64,000 nt of DNA, from assembly GCA_009777345.1 (NCBI GenBank), contig WRMB01000005.1, forward strand, positions 25,733-89,732. The letters run 5' to 3'. The notes beneath the pieces are model-generated. The model ran no database searches, was not told the origin of the DNA, and saw only the letters and a list, made by a program, of their open reading frames with translations. Positions within the stretch are counted from its first letter, which is position 1; every line of letters begins with the position of its first letter. This DNA is from Micrococcales bacterium. Its GTDB lineage: Bacteria; Actinomycetota; Actinomycetes; Actinomycetales; Cellulomonadaceae. Below are positions 1 to 9,165 of this stretch, piece by piece. The translations under genes and the position numbers were made by a program.

Positions 1-2
1 TG

Positions 3-287
3 ACCGACGCTGAGGCCTGGGCGGTGGCGGGTACCGACGAGTCCGAGACACCTGTGCAGGTGACCCGGTACCCGTCCGAGAAGTTCGGCGAGATTGCGCA
101 GTCCGCTTCCACCTACCGCGTGGACGACCAGACGGTACTTGGGCATATCTGTACGGTGGCGGTCGGTCAGACCGCGGTGTTCTGTCTCGAAGCGACGCAC
201 ACAGACTTCATGCTGCTGGCCCGCATGAAACCCGGGCTGGTCCGTCTGGTCGACGCGATGTGCGAGCTGGTGGGGGACGAGGTCTGA
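3..287 (+). CDS. C-terminal part of an unrecognised protein (5' end off window), paralog of the gene at 9820
   Basis: The frame is open from the first bases, so the real start lies before the window; a GTG at 24 is probably internal. About 94 residues are visible. Residues just before that GTG (EAWAV) line up with EEWAV in the protein encoded at 9820-10422. The similarity continues through VTRYPSE, a VAVGQTAVF core and a C-terminal LLxRMxPGLVxxVDA segment. The two genes bracket the type VII secretion genes in the same orientation, so a linked role such as adaptor or chaperone is an inference. The stop is 3 nt before the next GTG, which suggests one operon. No family is recognised. Confidence 0.7.
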   Translation, partial: TDAEAWAVAGTDESETPVQVTRYPSEKFGEIAQSASTYRVDDQTVLGHICTVAVGQTAVFCLEATHTDFMLLARMKPGLVRLVDAMCELVGDEV

Positions 288-290
288 TCT

Positions 291-1676
291 GTGAGCGTCA
301 CCGACCTGGAAGAGGAGATACCCGGCCTGGACGCCGAGGGACGGCCGGACCCGGCCTATGCCGCCAGTCTGGGACTGGTCGGTGCCAGGTGGGGCGCCAG
401 GTCGACAGCCTTCGTCATCGACGCGCTGCTCCTGGCTGTGCTCGTGAGCCCGCTCGGCTTCGGCGTGGCCCGGTGGGTCGGCAGTGCGCCCTCGGGCCAG
501 ACCGTCGGGCCGATGACCACCACGATCACCGTCCTGCTGGCGGTCGGTGGCGGGTTCGGACTGGTCTGCAGCACGGCCCAGACCGCAGCGCACGGGCGAC
601 GAGGAGCCACTCTCGGTAAGAGCATCCTCGGGCTGCGGTCGGTCGACGTCGCACAGTTCGGCCGGATCGGGTTCGGCCGTGCACTGAAGCGAGTGCTCGT
701 CCTGCTGGCCAGCTCGGTCTTCTTCGTCGTCATCGGTCCCTACCTGTTGCTCATCTCGGGGGTGTGGGACCGCGAAGGCCGCGGCCGCAGCGTCCTCGAC
801 CGCCTTGCGCGGTGCTGGGTCGTCGACACCCGCGACGGGATCGACCCGTTCGACGCCCGGGCACTACGCCGGGCCCGTCGCGCGCTGAACGTCGAGGCGG
901 TCGACACGGAGGAAGACCTCCTGAACCTGGCGACGGGTTCGTCCTACGTGTCACTGCAGGCCAGGTCCAAGGCGGGAGTGATCGGAGCCGGTGGAGTCGG
1001 GTCGACATGGGAAGAGATGAGCGGAAAACCCGGCGCGGCCTCGGCCCGAAGCGCCCGGCCCGCCGTGACGACCCCGGTGCGCGCAGGCGCCCCTCACGCC
1101 GTGGCGGCCTCGGCCGCACCTGGCAGCGCCCGCACCGCTGTGACAGCCCCGGCGGCGTCCGCTCCCGTGCAGGCTCCCGCGGTGCAGGCTCCCGCGGTGC
1201 CCCTGCCTACCGCACCGGTCGGTGCCAGTACGGCGGCCGTTCGCCCCGGGTCGGCCGAGCCGCGTCCCTTGCCCGCAGCGGCCGCCAGGCCGTCCGGTGA
1301 CAGGCCCGGCGGCCAGGCCCAGCCGTCGGCCGCCTCTGGCCTCGGCCTGACCCTGGTGTTCGACAGCGGGGAACGGTTCAGCGTCGAGCGGTTCGCGCTG
1401 ATCGGATGCGCCCCGCAGCCACAACCGGGCGACCCGCAAGGATGCCTCGTCGTCGTGGACGACCCCACCGGGCAGCTGGCGCAGACGCATGCCGAGATAC
1501 GCCCGGCGCGTGGCGCGTGGTGGATCGCCGACCGCGGGTCGTCCACCGGCACGACAATCTGCGACCCGGACGGCAGGACCGTCGTCCTGGCGCCTGGTCA
1601 GCACGAACCGTTGAGGCAGGGCACCAGGGTCCGCCTCGGCGGACGCACGCTCGAAGTCCGCCGGGGTGCCCCGTGA
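291..1676 (+). CDS. RDD-family membrane protein with C-terminal FHA domain, type VII secretion locus
   Basis: 461 residues. The N-terminal ~170 residues look like an RDD domain: an early GARWGARSTAFVIDALLL stretch, then hydrophobic segments near residues 38-60, 68-92 and 130-155. A long Ala/Pro/Val-rich linker (about 230-350) follows. The last ~100 residues look like an FHA phosphothreonine-binding fold, with THAEIRP and a DRGSSTGT segment in place of the canonical SRxH/SxNG signatures. RDD-FHA proteins are common next to actinobacterial FtsK-type secretion ATPases. The GTG start is 3 nt after the preceding stop, and its own stop overlaps the start of the ATPase gene by 4 nt. A role in assembling or regulating the secretion complex is inferred. 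Confidence 0.8.
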   Translation: MSVTDLEEEIPGLDAEGRPDPAYAASLGLVGARWGARSTAFVIDALLLAVLVSPLGFGVARWVGSAPSGQTVGPMTTTITVLLAVGGGFGLVCSTAQTAAHGRRGATLGKSILGLRSVDVAQFGRIGFGRALKRVLVLLASSVFFVVIGPYLLLISGVWDREGRGRSVLDRLARCWVVDTRDGIDPFDARALRRARRALNVEAVDTEEDLLNLATGSSYVSLQARSKAGVIGAGGVGSTWEEMSGKPGAASARSARPAVTTPVRAGAPHAVAASAAPGSARTAVTAPAASAPVQAPAVQAPAVPLPTAPVGASTAAVRPGSAEPRPLPAAAARPSGDRPGGQAQPSAASGLGLTLVFDSGERFSVERFALIGCAPQPQPGDPQGCLVVVDDPTGQLAQTHAEIRPARGAWWIADRGSSTGTTICDPDGRTVVLAPGQHEPLRQGTRVRLGGRTLEVRRGAP

Positions 1677-4600
1677 AGCTCAAGTTCACTCTCCACCGGT
1701 CCCCGCGGGAACAGGTAGACCTCATGGTCACCGCGGACGCCACCGCGACCGTCGGCGCGATCGCCGAGAAGCTGGCCCGGCACGACCCTGCCTCGACGGC
1801 CGACCAGCCGGGCGAGCTGACCCTCGCGGTGGCGCCACCCCCCACGTTCGCCGGCATGCTGCGGTCGGTGCGCACCACCTTCATCAACCTCGACCCGAAA
1901 GCCCTGATCGCGGACGCACCATTCGGTTCCGGGTTCACCGTCAAGGTGGCAGTCCGACCCCCTTCAGCGTCTCGCACACCCCAGGATGCCGCGGCCGTCC
2001 TGCTGATCCGCACCGGGCCCGAGGCTGGGCGGCGCGTCCCGCTCCCCGAAGGGTCGACAGTCGTAGGGCGCACCAAACCAGCCGACGTCCTCATCGCCGA
2101 CCCGTTGATCTCACGGCAGCACGCCCGCATCGAGGTCGGCCAGGGCATCGAAGTCATCGATCTCAACTCCGCCAACGGGATCCTCGTCGACGGCGGGGAG
2201 GTGCAGCGGCTGAAAGTCCTCCCCGGACAGGTCCTGTCGCTAGGGGGAACAGAGATCGCCTTGGTCGAGGTGCCACGACCGGCCGCCAACCGGGTCGCCG
2301 AACGCGGCGGGACCCTGGTGTTCAACCGGTCTCCGCGCGTCGAAGACCGCTACCCCGGGCAGAGCCTCAAGCACCCCGCGATCCCGGCCGAGACCGACCC
2401 GCCGATCTTCCCGTGGCCGATGATCGTCGCCCCGATCCTCCTCGGCCTGGCGATGTACGCGATGACCCATCGCCCCACAGCACTGCTGATGGTGGCGATG
2501 TCACCGCTGATGATGCTCGGCAACATGGTCGGCCAGCGCACCCGGCAAGGCCGCAAGGCCCGGCTCGAGATCGAACGGTTCGAGGAGCAGATCGAGAAGC
2601 TCGAGGACACCCTGGCTTCCGAACAGGTCGTCGAACGGCGGATGCGGCGGGCCGAGAGCCCGTCCACCAGCCAGATCTTCTCCGAAGCCATGCGCCTGGG
2701 CCCGTTGCTGTGGACCCGCCGTCCTGAGCACTGGAACTTCCTCGCACTGCGGCTGGGCGTGGGCACGGCGCGGAGCCGTACCAGGGTCGAGCAGATCGAG
2801 GACCAGCGCGGGATCGTGCGCTACGCGCGGATGGTCGACGCCCTGGCGGAAAAGTTCACCGATATCCACGACGTACCGATCATCGAGCTGCTGCCGTACG
2901 CCGGCGCTTTGGGAATCGTCGGTTCCATGGACGACGCGGCAGACATCGCGCGCGGTATCGCCGTCCAGATCTTCGGGCTGCACGCCCCCGGGGAGGTCGT
3001 CGCCACGGCCGTCTGCGACCCGCGCTGGACACCAGAGCTGGACTGGCTCAAGTGGTTGCCGCACACGACCAGCCCGCGGTCGCCCTTCCGGGAGATGGCC
3101 CTGGCTGACAGCCAGTCCGCCGGTACCGCCCTGCTGAGCGGGCTGGAGGAGATCTGCCTGAGAGCGCGTTCGCAGACCGTCTCGCGACGGGGACCGCTCA
3201 GCGACGACAAGACCTCGATGCGCCTGGGAGAGAACGTCGGCCGGGACAGCGGGCCCACCGTCCACGACCTCTCGCTCGTCCTGTTCACCACCCACGACGC
3301 ACCCGTCGACAGGGCCCGGCTGTCCCAGGTCATGGAGACCGGGCCGGAATCGGGTGTGTACACCGTATTCGCGGCGCCCACCGTCGAGTCCCTGCCAGCC
3401 GCGTGCCGCACGTTCATCGACGCCCGCGACGGCCTGTCCAAGGCCAAGATCGGGTCGGTACGGGCGGGCAGACAGTTCGACGGCATCGCCGTCGAGGGCG
3501 TCTCGCGCCAGCACGCCGAGACATTCGCCCGGCAGCTGTCACCCGTGGTGGACGCCTCGACCGTCGAGGAGGACTCCTCCGACCTGCCGTCGTCCGTGGC
3601 GCTCCTGCAGCTCGTCGGGGGCGGATTCGCCACCGACCCGGACTTCGTCGTCGAACGATGGCGGCAGAACGGGTCGATCACCGACCGGACCGGTGCACCG
3701 CAGCGCCGTCTGCGTCGAGCCGGGGGCCTGAAGTGCTACGTCGGCCAGGGCGGCTCGGACGCCATGAGCCTGGACCTGCGCAGCCAGGGTCCTCACGCCC
3801 TGGTCGGGGGGACCACCGGATCGGGCAAGTCCGAGTTCCTGCAGGCCTGGGTGCTGGCTATGGCCTGCGAGTACAGCCCGGACCGGCTCACGTTCCTCTT
3901 CGTGGACTACAAGGGCGGGGCGGCGTTCGCCGACTGCGTCGACCTGCCGCACTGCGTGGGGCTGGTGACCGACCTGTCGACCCACCTGGTGCGCCGGGCC
4001 CTGACCAGCCTACGAGCCGAGCTGCGGCACCGTGAGCACATCCTCAACCGCAAGAAGGCCAAGGACCTGCTGGAGCTGGAGAAACGCCAGGACCCCGAGA
4101 CACCGCCCGCGCTCGTCCTGGTCATCGACGAGTTCGCAGCACTGGCCACCGAAGTCCCCGAATTCGTGGACGGTGTCGTCGACATCGCCCAGCGCGGACG
4201 TTCTCTGGGCATCCACCTCATCATGGCGACCCAGCGCCCGGCCGGAGTCATCAAGGACAACCTGCGCGCCAACACCAATCTCCGGGTTGCGCTGCGGATG
4301 GCCGACGAGCACGACTCGGCCGACGTCGTCGGGGACAAGGTCGCTGCGTCGTTCCCGCAGTCCCTGCCCGGACGGGCCATCGCCAAGATCGGGCCAGGGC
4401 GTCTCATCCCGTTCCAGTCCGGGTACGCCGGTGGTTGGACCGCCGGCACACCCGAGGAGCCGGAGGTCAGCGTCGCCGAGCTGCGTTTCGGGGCCCCGGT
4501 CGTGTGGGAAGAAGAACCGGACACCGTCGACGACGACGACGAGAACCTCGGGCCGAACGACCAGCGGCTCATCGTCGACAACCTCAGGATCGCCGCGACG

Positions 4601-6268
4601 AACGCCGACCTGCCCGCACCACGTCGGCCGTGGCTCGACGAGCTGCCTGCCGTCATAGATCTCGCGACCATCGGCCGCGCGGGCGACGGCACGATCCCGT
4701 TCGGCCTGATCGACGTCCCTGACCACCAGCGGCAGGATGCCGTCACCATCAACCCGGACGTCGACGGTCACCTGCTCGTCTACGGGACCACCGGGTCCGG
4801 CAAGTCCGCACTGCTGCGGACCATCGCCACCGCCGCAGCCACCCACGAACCGAAGGGCAACGCCCGCGTGTACGGGATCGACTGCGGCGGCGGTGCCCTG
4901 CGCAGCGTGGAGGCCCTGCCCCAGGTCGGCTCGATCGTGCCCGGCGACGACGCCGAACGGGTCCAGCGTCTGCTGCGCACGCTCCGGTCGGTCCTGGACC
5001 AGCGGGCCCAGGCCTTTGCGCAGGCCCACGCCGGGACGTTGACCGATTACCGTGAGCTGACAGGCGACCAGGCACCGCGCTACTGGCTCCTTCTCGACGG
5101 GCTGGCGTCCTTCCGTTCAGAATGGGAGACCAGGGCACCCAGATCCAGCTATTACCAGCTCTTCATGCGTCTCCTCGCCGAGGGCAGGCCCTTCGGAATC
5201 CACGTCGTGGTCACCGCCGACCGCAGCGGGACCGTGCCCACCGCCCTCAGCGCGAACGTCAGCCGACGCGTGGTCATGCGGATGGCCGACGCCACCGCGT
5301 ACGCCGCTCTCGGGGTCCCCCGGGACATCCTCGACGACACCAGCGGCCCCGGCCGTGTGATCGTGGACGGTCTGGAAGCGCAGGTCGCAGTCGTCGGCGG
5401 CAGCCGGAACGTCGCTGACCAGGGGACCGCGCTCGCCGGTCTGGCCCAAGACCTGGCGGGCGCCGGCACCCCACCAGCACCGCCCATCGGCGCGCTGCCC
5501 ACGCGGCTGGAGCTGACCGAGCTGCCGCGCTCCATCGCCGGGCAACCAGTCATCGGGATATCCGACGAGCAGCTCGCGCCCCACCCGTTCGAACCGCAGG
5601 GAACTTTCGTCGTGGCCGGCCCGCCACGCAGCGGACGGTCCAACGCCCTGCGGGCCCTGGTCGCCGCCGTGGTGCGTCTCGACCCGATGGCGGAGTTCTA
5701 CCATCTCGGAGGGCGCAAGGCGGCGCTGCGCGAATGGCCCGGGTGGACGCGGACCGCCACCAGCGTCGACGAGGTCCGTTCACTGGCCAAGGAACTCGTC
5801 GCGGTCGTCACGCTGCCGGTCGCCGACGGTCGTACGGTCGTGGTGGTCGAGAACGTCCCGGACTACGTCGACTCCGACGCCGAACGCCCTCTGAAGGAAC
5901 TCTTCCAGGCCGTCAACCGCGGTGATCACCTGCTGTTCGGCGACGGTGACGTCTCGCAGCTCGGCTCGGGGTACGGGATGGTCGGCGAGCTCAAGGGCGG
6001 TCGACGCGGGGTGGCCCTGCGGCCCGATGCCAACGACGGCGACTCCCTGTTCAAGCTGGCGTTCCCCAGGGTGCGGCGCGACGACTATCCCGAAGGTCGC
6101 GGAATATTCGTAGAGAACGGCCGGTTCACGACGGTCCAGCTGCCGTGGGTAGACCCTGCCGAGTGGAGAGAGCTTGCCCAGACCGGGGAGAAGGTCTCCT
6201 TCGGGCTGGATGAGCACCGGCGCGCCCGCGCCGGTGATTCGATGAGAGAGAGGGATAGTGATGACTGA
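1673..6268 (+). CDS. FHA-containing FtsK/SpoIIIE-type ATPase of a type VII secretion system (EccC/EssC-like)
   Basis: 1531 residues from GTG 1673, chosen because it overlaps the previous stop by 4 nt (GTGA); the frame is open further upstream. Order: an N-terminal ~90-residue domain, an FHA domain at about 105-195 (VVGRT, SRQHARI, NSANGILVDGG), two hydrophobic segments near 245-290, then three ATPase modules. Walker A motifs are GGTTGSGKS (712-720), YGTTGSGKS (1037-1045) and a degenerate AGPPRSGRS (1315-1323). Module 1 has a full Walker B (LVLVIDEF); module 2 has LLLDG and lacks the glutamate. This is the coupling ATPase expected to drive export of WXG100-type substrates. FHA plus three ATPase modules resembles firmicute EssC as much as mycobacterial EccC. 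No EccB, EccD, EccE or mycosin gene is seen in the window. Confidence 0.9.
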   Translation: MKLKFTLHRSPREQVDLMVTADATATVGAIAEKLARHDPASTADQPGELTLAVAPPPTFAGMLRSVRTTFINLDPKALIADAPFGSGFTVKVAVRPPSASRTPQDAAAVLLIRTGPEAGRRVPLPEGSTVVGRTKPADVLIADPLISRQHARIEVGQGIEVIDLNSANGILVDGGEVQRLKVLPGQVLSLGGTEIALVEVPRPAANRVAERGGTLVFNRSPRVEDRYPGQSLKHPAIPAETDPPIFPWPMIVAPILLGLAMYAMTHRPTALLMVAMSPLMMLGNMVGQRTRQGRKARLEIERFEEQIEKLEDTLASEQVVERRMRRAESPSTSQIFSEAMRLGPLLWTRRPEHWNFLALRLGVGTARSRTRVEQIEDQRGIVRYARMVDALAEKFTDIHDVPIIELLPYAGALGIVGSMDDAADIARGIAVQIFGLHAPGEVVATAVCDPRWTPELDWLKWLPHTTSPRSPFREMALADSQSAGTALLSGLEEICLRARSQTVSRRGPLSDDKTSMRLGENVGRDSGPTVHDLSLVLFTTHDAPVDRARLSQVMETGPESGVYTVFAAPTVESLPAACRTFIDARDGLSKAKIGSVRAGRQFDGIAVEGVSRQHAETFARQLSPVVDASTVEEDSSDLPSSVALLQLVGGGFATDPDFVVERWRQNGSITDRTGAPQRRLRRAGGLKCYVGQGGSDAMSLDLRSQGPHALVGGTTGSGKSEFLQAWVLAMACEYSPDRLTFLFVDYKGGAAFADCVDLPHCVGLVTDLSTHLVRRALTSLRAELRHREHILNRKKAKDLLELEKRQDPETPPALVLVIDEFAALATEVPEFVDGVVDIAQRGRSLGIHLIMATQRPAGVIKDNLRANTNLRVALRMADEHDSADVVGDKVAASFPQSLPGRAIAKIGPGRLIPFQSGYAGGWTAGTPEEPEVSVAELRFGAPVVWEEEPDTVDDDDENLGPNDQRLIVDNLRIAATNADLPAPRRPWLDELPAVIDLATIGRAGDGTIPFGLIDVPDHQRQDAVTINPDVDGHLLVYGTTGSGKSALLRTIATAAATHEPKGNARVYGIDCGGGALRSVEALPQVGSIVPGDDAERVQRLLRTLRSVLDQRAQAFAQAHAGTLTDYRELTGDQAPRYWLLLDGLASFRSEWETRAPRSSYYQLFMRLLAEGRPFGIHVVVTADRSGTVPTALSANVSRRVVMRMADATAYAALGVPRDILDDTSGPGRVIVDGLEAQVAVVGGSRNVADQGTALAGLAQDLAGAGTPPAPPIGALPTRLELTELPRSIAGQPVIGISDEQLAPHPFEPQGTFVVAGPPRSGRSNALRALVAAVVRLDPMAEFYHLGGRKAALREWPGWTRTATSVDEVRSLAKELVAVVTLPVADGRTVVVVENVPDYVDSDAERPLKELFQAVNRGDHLLFGDGDVSQLGSGYGMVGELKGGRRGVALRPDANDGDSLFKLAFPRVRRDDYPEGRGIFVENGRFTTVQLPWVDPAEWRELAQTGEKVSFGLDEHRRARAGDSMRERDSDD

Positions 6269-6551
6269 CTTCAAGGCATCGTACGACGCGATGGAGGCCA
6301 TGGCGGGCAAGCTCAACACCGGGCGGGACGAGATCGGAGGCGTTCTTGACCGGCTGAAGGGCCAGGTGGAAGAGCTGCTGGGCGACGACTTCAAGACCCA
6401 GCACGCCTCGGGAAAGTTCGGCGAAGGTTACCAGGAGCTGACCAGCGGCCTTGGTGACGCGATCAACGGCATCAACGACATGGCAGACGCCCTGCGCAAC
6501 ATGATGCAGGCGATCAAGGAAACCGACGAGGCTCTGGCCGGTCAAGGCTGA
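6261..6551 (+). CDS. WXG100-family small secreted protein (EsxA-like) without a clear WXG motif
   Basis: 96 residues from ATG 6261, with a purine-rich GAGAGAGGGA 6 nt upstream; a GTG 3 nt earlier is also possible. Size, all-helical composition and position directly after the ATPase gene (overlapping its stop) match the WXG100 family of helical-hairpin substrates. The inter-helix turn, where the family has W-x-G, reads LLGDDFKTQHASGKF, so an aromatic Phe replaces Trp and the Gly is not in register. It probably dimerises and is recognised by the ATPase. A stable hairpin follows at 6561-6592. Confidence 0.82.
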   Translation: MTDFKASYDAMEAMAGKLNTGRDEIGGVLDRLKGQVEELLGDDFKTQHASGKFGEGYQELTSGLGDAINGINDMADALRNMMQAIKETDEALAGQG

Positions 6552-6560
6552 TGGGCCAGG

Positions 6561-6592
6561 AGGGGCCGCGGGCGGTTTCGCTCGCGGCCCCT
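6561..6592 (+). promoter_or_regulatory. Strong hairpin after the WXG100 gene
   Basis: Perfect 10-bp arms (AGGGGCCGCG at 6561-6570 and its complement at 6583-6592) lie 9 nt after the WXG100 stop and just before the GGAGGAG ribosome-binding site of the next gene. There is no U-tract. An attenuator or 3'-end stabiliser that raises WXG100 mRNA over the rest of the operon is a plausible inference. Confidence 0.6.
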
Positions 6593-6606
6593 CGGAGGAG
6601 CTATCG

Positions 6607-7194
6607 ATGAACAACGTCATGGAGCCGCTGCCCGACCAGGTTGTGGTGACGACCGACGCCCACGCCTTCGCCCGGCGCAGGAACACCCAGCTGGGAATCG
6701 TGTTCGTCACCCTGGCTGCGGCCGTTGTGCTCGCTGTCGTGCTGGACACGGTCGAGGGCCGCATCATCATGGGCAGCGCATTAGCCCTGGGTGCAGCGAT
6801 CTTGTTCTTCGGCCAGGTGTCGCGGGAGCGTCGGCTGGCCGCCGTCGAGCGTCCGCTGGTGCTGGACCGGGCGGGTTTCGATCTCGTCCTGCGTGGTCAA
6901 CAGCTGCGGTTCTCCTGGTCGCAGCTGCAAGACCTGACGTGCCAGCAACAAGGTGGTCTGTGGTTCAACCACTGGTGGGACCTCGTGTTCGTGCTGACGC
7001 CGCAGGCTCGAGCGTCGGTCACGACCTCGCCCACCATAGCCGACCGGATGCTTATGTGGAATGCCGGTGCAGTGCGGTTCAGCCACCCGGCGCCAAGCCC
7101 TGACGTCGTCACGGTCGACTGGCTGATCCGACGCTACTGGGCGGCCGCCAACGGTCTGGACTTCTCGACCGCCGATCCGAAGGAGACACCATGA
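6607..7194 (+). CDS. Unknown protein with two N-terminal membrane helices, type VII locus
   Basis: 195 residues, ATG start preceded by GGAGGAG at 7 nt. Two hydrophobic segments lie near residues 28-47 and 52-70, followed by a soluble domain. The pattern of LxLDxxGFxLxxRGxxxxFxWSQL resembles the PH-like (YcxB/bPH) folds often found behind two helices, but I cannot confirm the family. The stop overlaps the next start by 4 nt (ATGA). It is probably a membrane component or accessory factor of the secretion locus. Confidence 0.7.
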   Translation: MNNVMEPLPDQVVVTTDAHAFARRRNTQLGIVFVTLAAAVVLAVVLDTVEGRIIMGSALALGAAILFFGQVSRERRLAAVERPLVLDRAGFDLVLRGQQLRFSWSQLQDLTCQQQGGLWFNHWWDLVFVLTPQARASVTTSPTIADRMLMWNAGAVRFSHPAPSPDVVTVDWLIRRYWAAANGLDFSTADPKETP

Positions 7195-7766
7195 CCAGCA
7201 GACTGACCTACTCGATGCTGTTCCCGCGCGGCTGGCAGCAGTTCCCCGTGGACGCAGCCGGCGAGAAACAAGTCAGCGCTGCCGCGACGAAACAGGCCCG
7301 TGACGTCGGGCGCGCGGACGTCGTGGCGATGATCCGCCAGTACACGCACCAGATGTTCGACCGGCTGCGCAAGCAGCGGGCGGTCGCGGTGCACCTGCCG
7401 GTCGGGATGTCCATGACGGCACCCGCCTCGCTCGCCGTCGTTCCCCTGGTTGCCGGCGAGAGCACCCTCGACGCGGCGGTGGTGCGCGCGGCCCGCGGTC
7501 TGACCGTCGAACGCCTCGACGTCGACGACACCACCTGGTACCGGTGGGTAGAACCGCACTCACGAGTAGAAGACTCGACCGAGCTCACCGGTACCACCCT
7601 GCACTATGTGATCCCGCGCCCAGGAGGGCCGGGCGAAGCGGGACTTCACCTCGTCTACACCGCCATCGGGCTGGTCGGCGACGAGGAGATCCAGCAGTGG
7701 ATCGAGCTCGGGCACACCATCGTCGGTTCTTTCCAGTGGAGGGTTCGCGAGACGGCCGGGCCGTAG
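7191..7766 (+). CDS. Unknown cytoplasmic protein of the type VII locus
   Basis: 191 residues, translationally coupled to the preceding gene through an ATGA overlap. No signal peptide or membrane helix. The chain alternates short strands and amphipathic helices: FPRGWQQFPVD near the N-terminus, a strand pair around TTLHYVI and HLVYTAIGLV, and a final helix ending in GSFQW. This layout is reminiscent of Mog1/PsbP-like folds seen in some actinobacterial secretion loci, but that is only an impression. A role with the adjacent secretion genes is inferred from position. Confidence 0.6.
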   Translation: MTSRLTYSMLFPRGWQQFPVDAAGEKQVSAAATKQARDVGRADVVAMIRQYTHQMFDRLRKQRAVAVHLPVGMSMTAPASLAVVPLVAGESTLDAAVVRAARGLTVERLDVDDTTWYRWVEPHSRVEDSTELTGTTLHYVIPRPGGPGEAGLHLVYTAIGLVGDEEIQQWIELGHTIVGSFQWRVRETAGP

Positions 7767-7884
7767 CCGGGCGGGCCCCGCGTGTACCTCTGGTCGGGGT
7801 CTTGACGAAGAGACAGAACGCACATTTCGAGGATCGAAGCCGGTGCAGGGACAGCCTGTCCGGAGGGAAGGCAGGAGGTACGCG

Positions 7885-9165
7885 GTGGGACAGGACCTGA
7901 GGTCGCCGCAGAGGCACGTGCTGCGCCAGCTGGAGGGCAACCCGACCGACATCGACCGGCAGGCCCGAGACCTGGTCGACGCGGCGGAGGTGATGCGCAG
8001 CGTGGCGACCAGGCTGCAGCGTCTGGCCGACGGTACGGACACGGTCTCGCAGGCCGAGTCGGTGGACCAGGTACGCGGCTCGGCCGGCGACGTGGTCCCG
8101 GGCCTGAAGAAGGCCGCGACCCGGTACCAGATGACCGGGGACGCCCTGCTCGCCTACGCCCGAGAGCTGGAGACGGCCCAGCTGGCGATCAGACCGAAGA
8201 TCGAGGACATCGAGACCAAGCACGCCGCGGTGCAGACCGCCCGTCACGTGGTGGTGCGAGGTCTCGATGGAGGCCCCAACAACCTCGATCCGCCAGCCTT
8301 CGACCGCGACGGTGACCGTGCGAGGCGCTCCGACGCCGCCCAGGACCTGGCCACCGCCGAGAGCGAGCTGGCGACCGCCTGGTCCGGGTTCGACCAGGTG
8401 TTCGGCGTGTGGGAGGAGGCCTACGACAGGGCGGTCGGCGGGATCGACGACGCGTTCGACGCAGCAGACAACAACGACGCCTGGGGCGAGGACTACCTGG
8501 CCCTGCTGGGCTACGTCGGTATGGCCCTGTGCGTGGTGGCGCTGTTCTGCACCGGGCCGGTCGCCCTGGTGATCGCGGCGATCGGTGCGTTGGTGGCTCT
8601 GGTGGTGGTGGCGATCAACGTCGCCAAGTTCGCCAAGGGCAGGGGCAACTGGCTCGACCTGGGCGTGGCGATCGTCTCGGTCATACCCTTCGTGCGGCCG
8701 CTGGCCACGGCGGGCAGGACCATCAGGGGCGCCAGCGCAGCCAGGACGACGCTCCAGGCCGGGAAGGACGCGGTGCGCAGCTCGGTACGGTCGACGATGA
8801 AGACGCACGGACAGTCCCTGCCCGGAAGAGCCCTCAACAGGCTCAACGACGTCCGGGCATCTGTAAGGACAGGCTTCCTGAACACGCAGTTCAAAGCTTA
8901 CGACTTTCTCTCGCGGCCTGGCCAGAACTGGCTCCGAGGAGGCCACGACAGTCTCACCTCCTTCGGCAACTTCCTGCGCGGTAAGGGCGCCGACAAGGTC
9001 GGCGGAGAGATCTTGGAGTGGGCAGCGACGAACGCACCGCAAAAGGGTGCAAGCGTGTGGTCCATCCTAGAGAACGGGACCAGCAACGCTGCGGACCTGT
9101 ACTTCCTGGCGGAGGAGCACGTCCCGGTGTTCCACGACCATGTTGTCAACCGGTTCGACCAGTGA
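7885..9165 (+). CDS. Putative type VII secreted effector: helical targeting domain, hydrophobic core, unknown C-terminus
   Basis: GTG 7885 is preferred because AGGAGG (7873-7878) sits 6 nt upstream; the frame is open to 7843 without a ribosome-binding site. 426 residues. Residues 1-190 are long amphipathic helices, like the N-terminal targeting domains (LXG/EspB-like) of type VII substrates. Residues ~205-270 are strongly hydrophobic with a VIPFVRPLATAG turn, a feature common in actinobacterial polymorphic toxins. The last ~150 residues are a basic-to-mixed domain I do not recognise. The stop overlaps the start of a small membrane-protein gene by 4 nt, the usual toxin-immunity arrangement. 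Toxic function is unproven. Confidence 0.65.
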   Translation: MGQDLRSPQRHVLRQLEGNPTDIDRQARDLVDAAEVMRSVATRLQRLADGTDTVSQAESVDQVRGSAGDVVPGLKKAATRYQMTGDALLAYARELETAQLAIRPKIEDIETKHAAVQTARHVVVRGLDGGPNNLDPPAFDRDGDRARRSDAAQDLATAESELATAWSGFDQVFGVWEEAYDRAVGGIDDAFDAADNNDAWGEDYLALLGYVGMALCVVALFCTGPVALVIAAIGALVALVVVAINVAKFAKGRGNWLDLGVAIVSVIPFVRPLATAGRTIRGASAARTTLQAGKDAVRSSVRSTMKTHGQSLPGRALNRLNDVRASVRTGFLNTQFKAYDFLSRPGQNWLRGGHDSLTSFGNFLRGKGADKVGGEILEWAATNAPQKGASVWSILENGTSNAADLYFLAEEHVPVFHDHVVNRFDQ

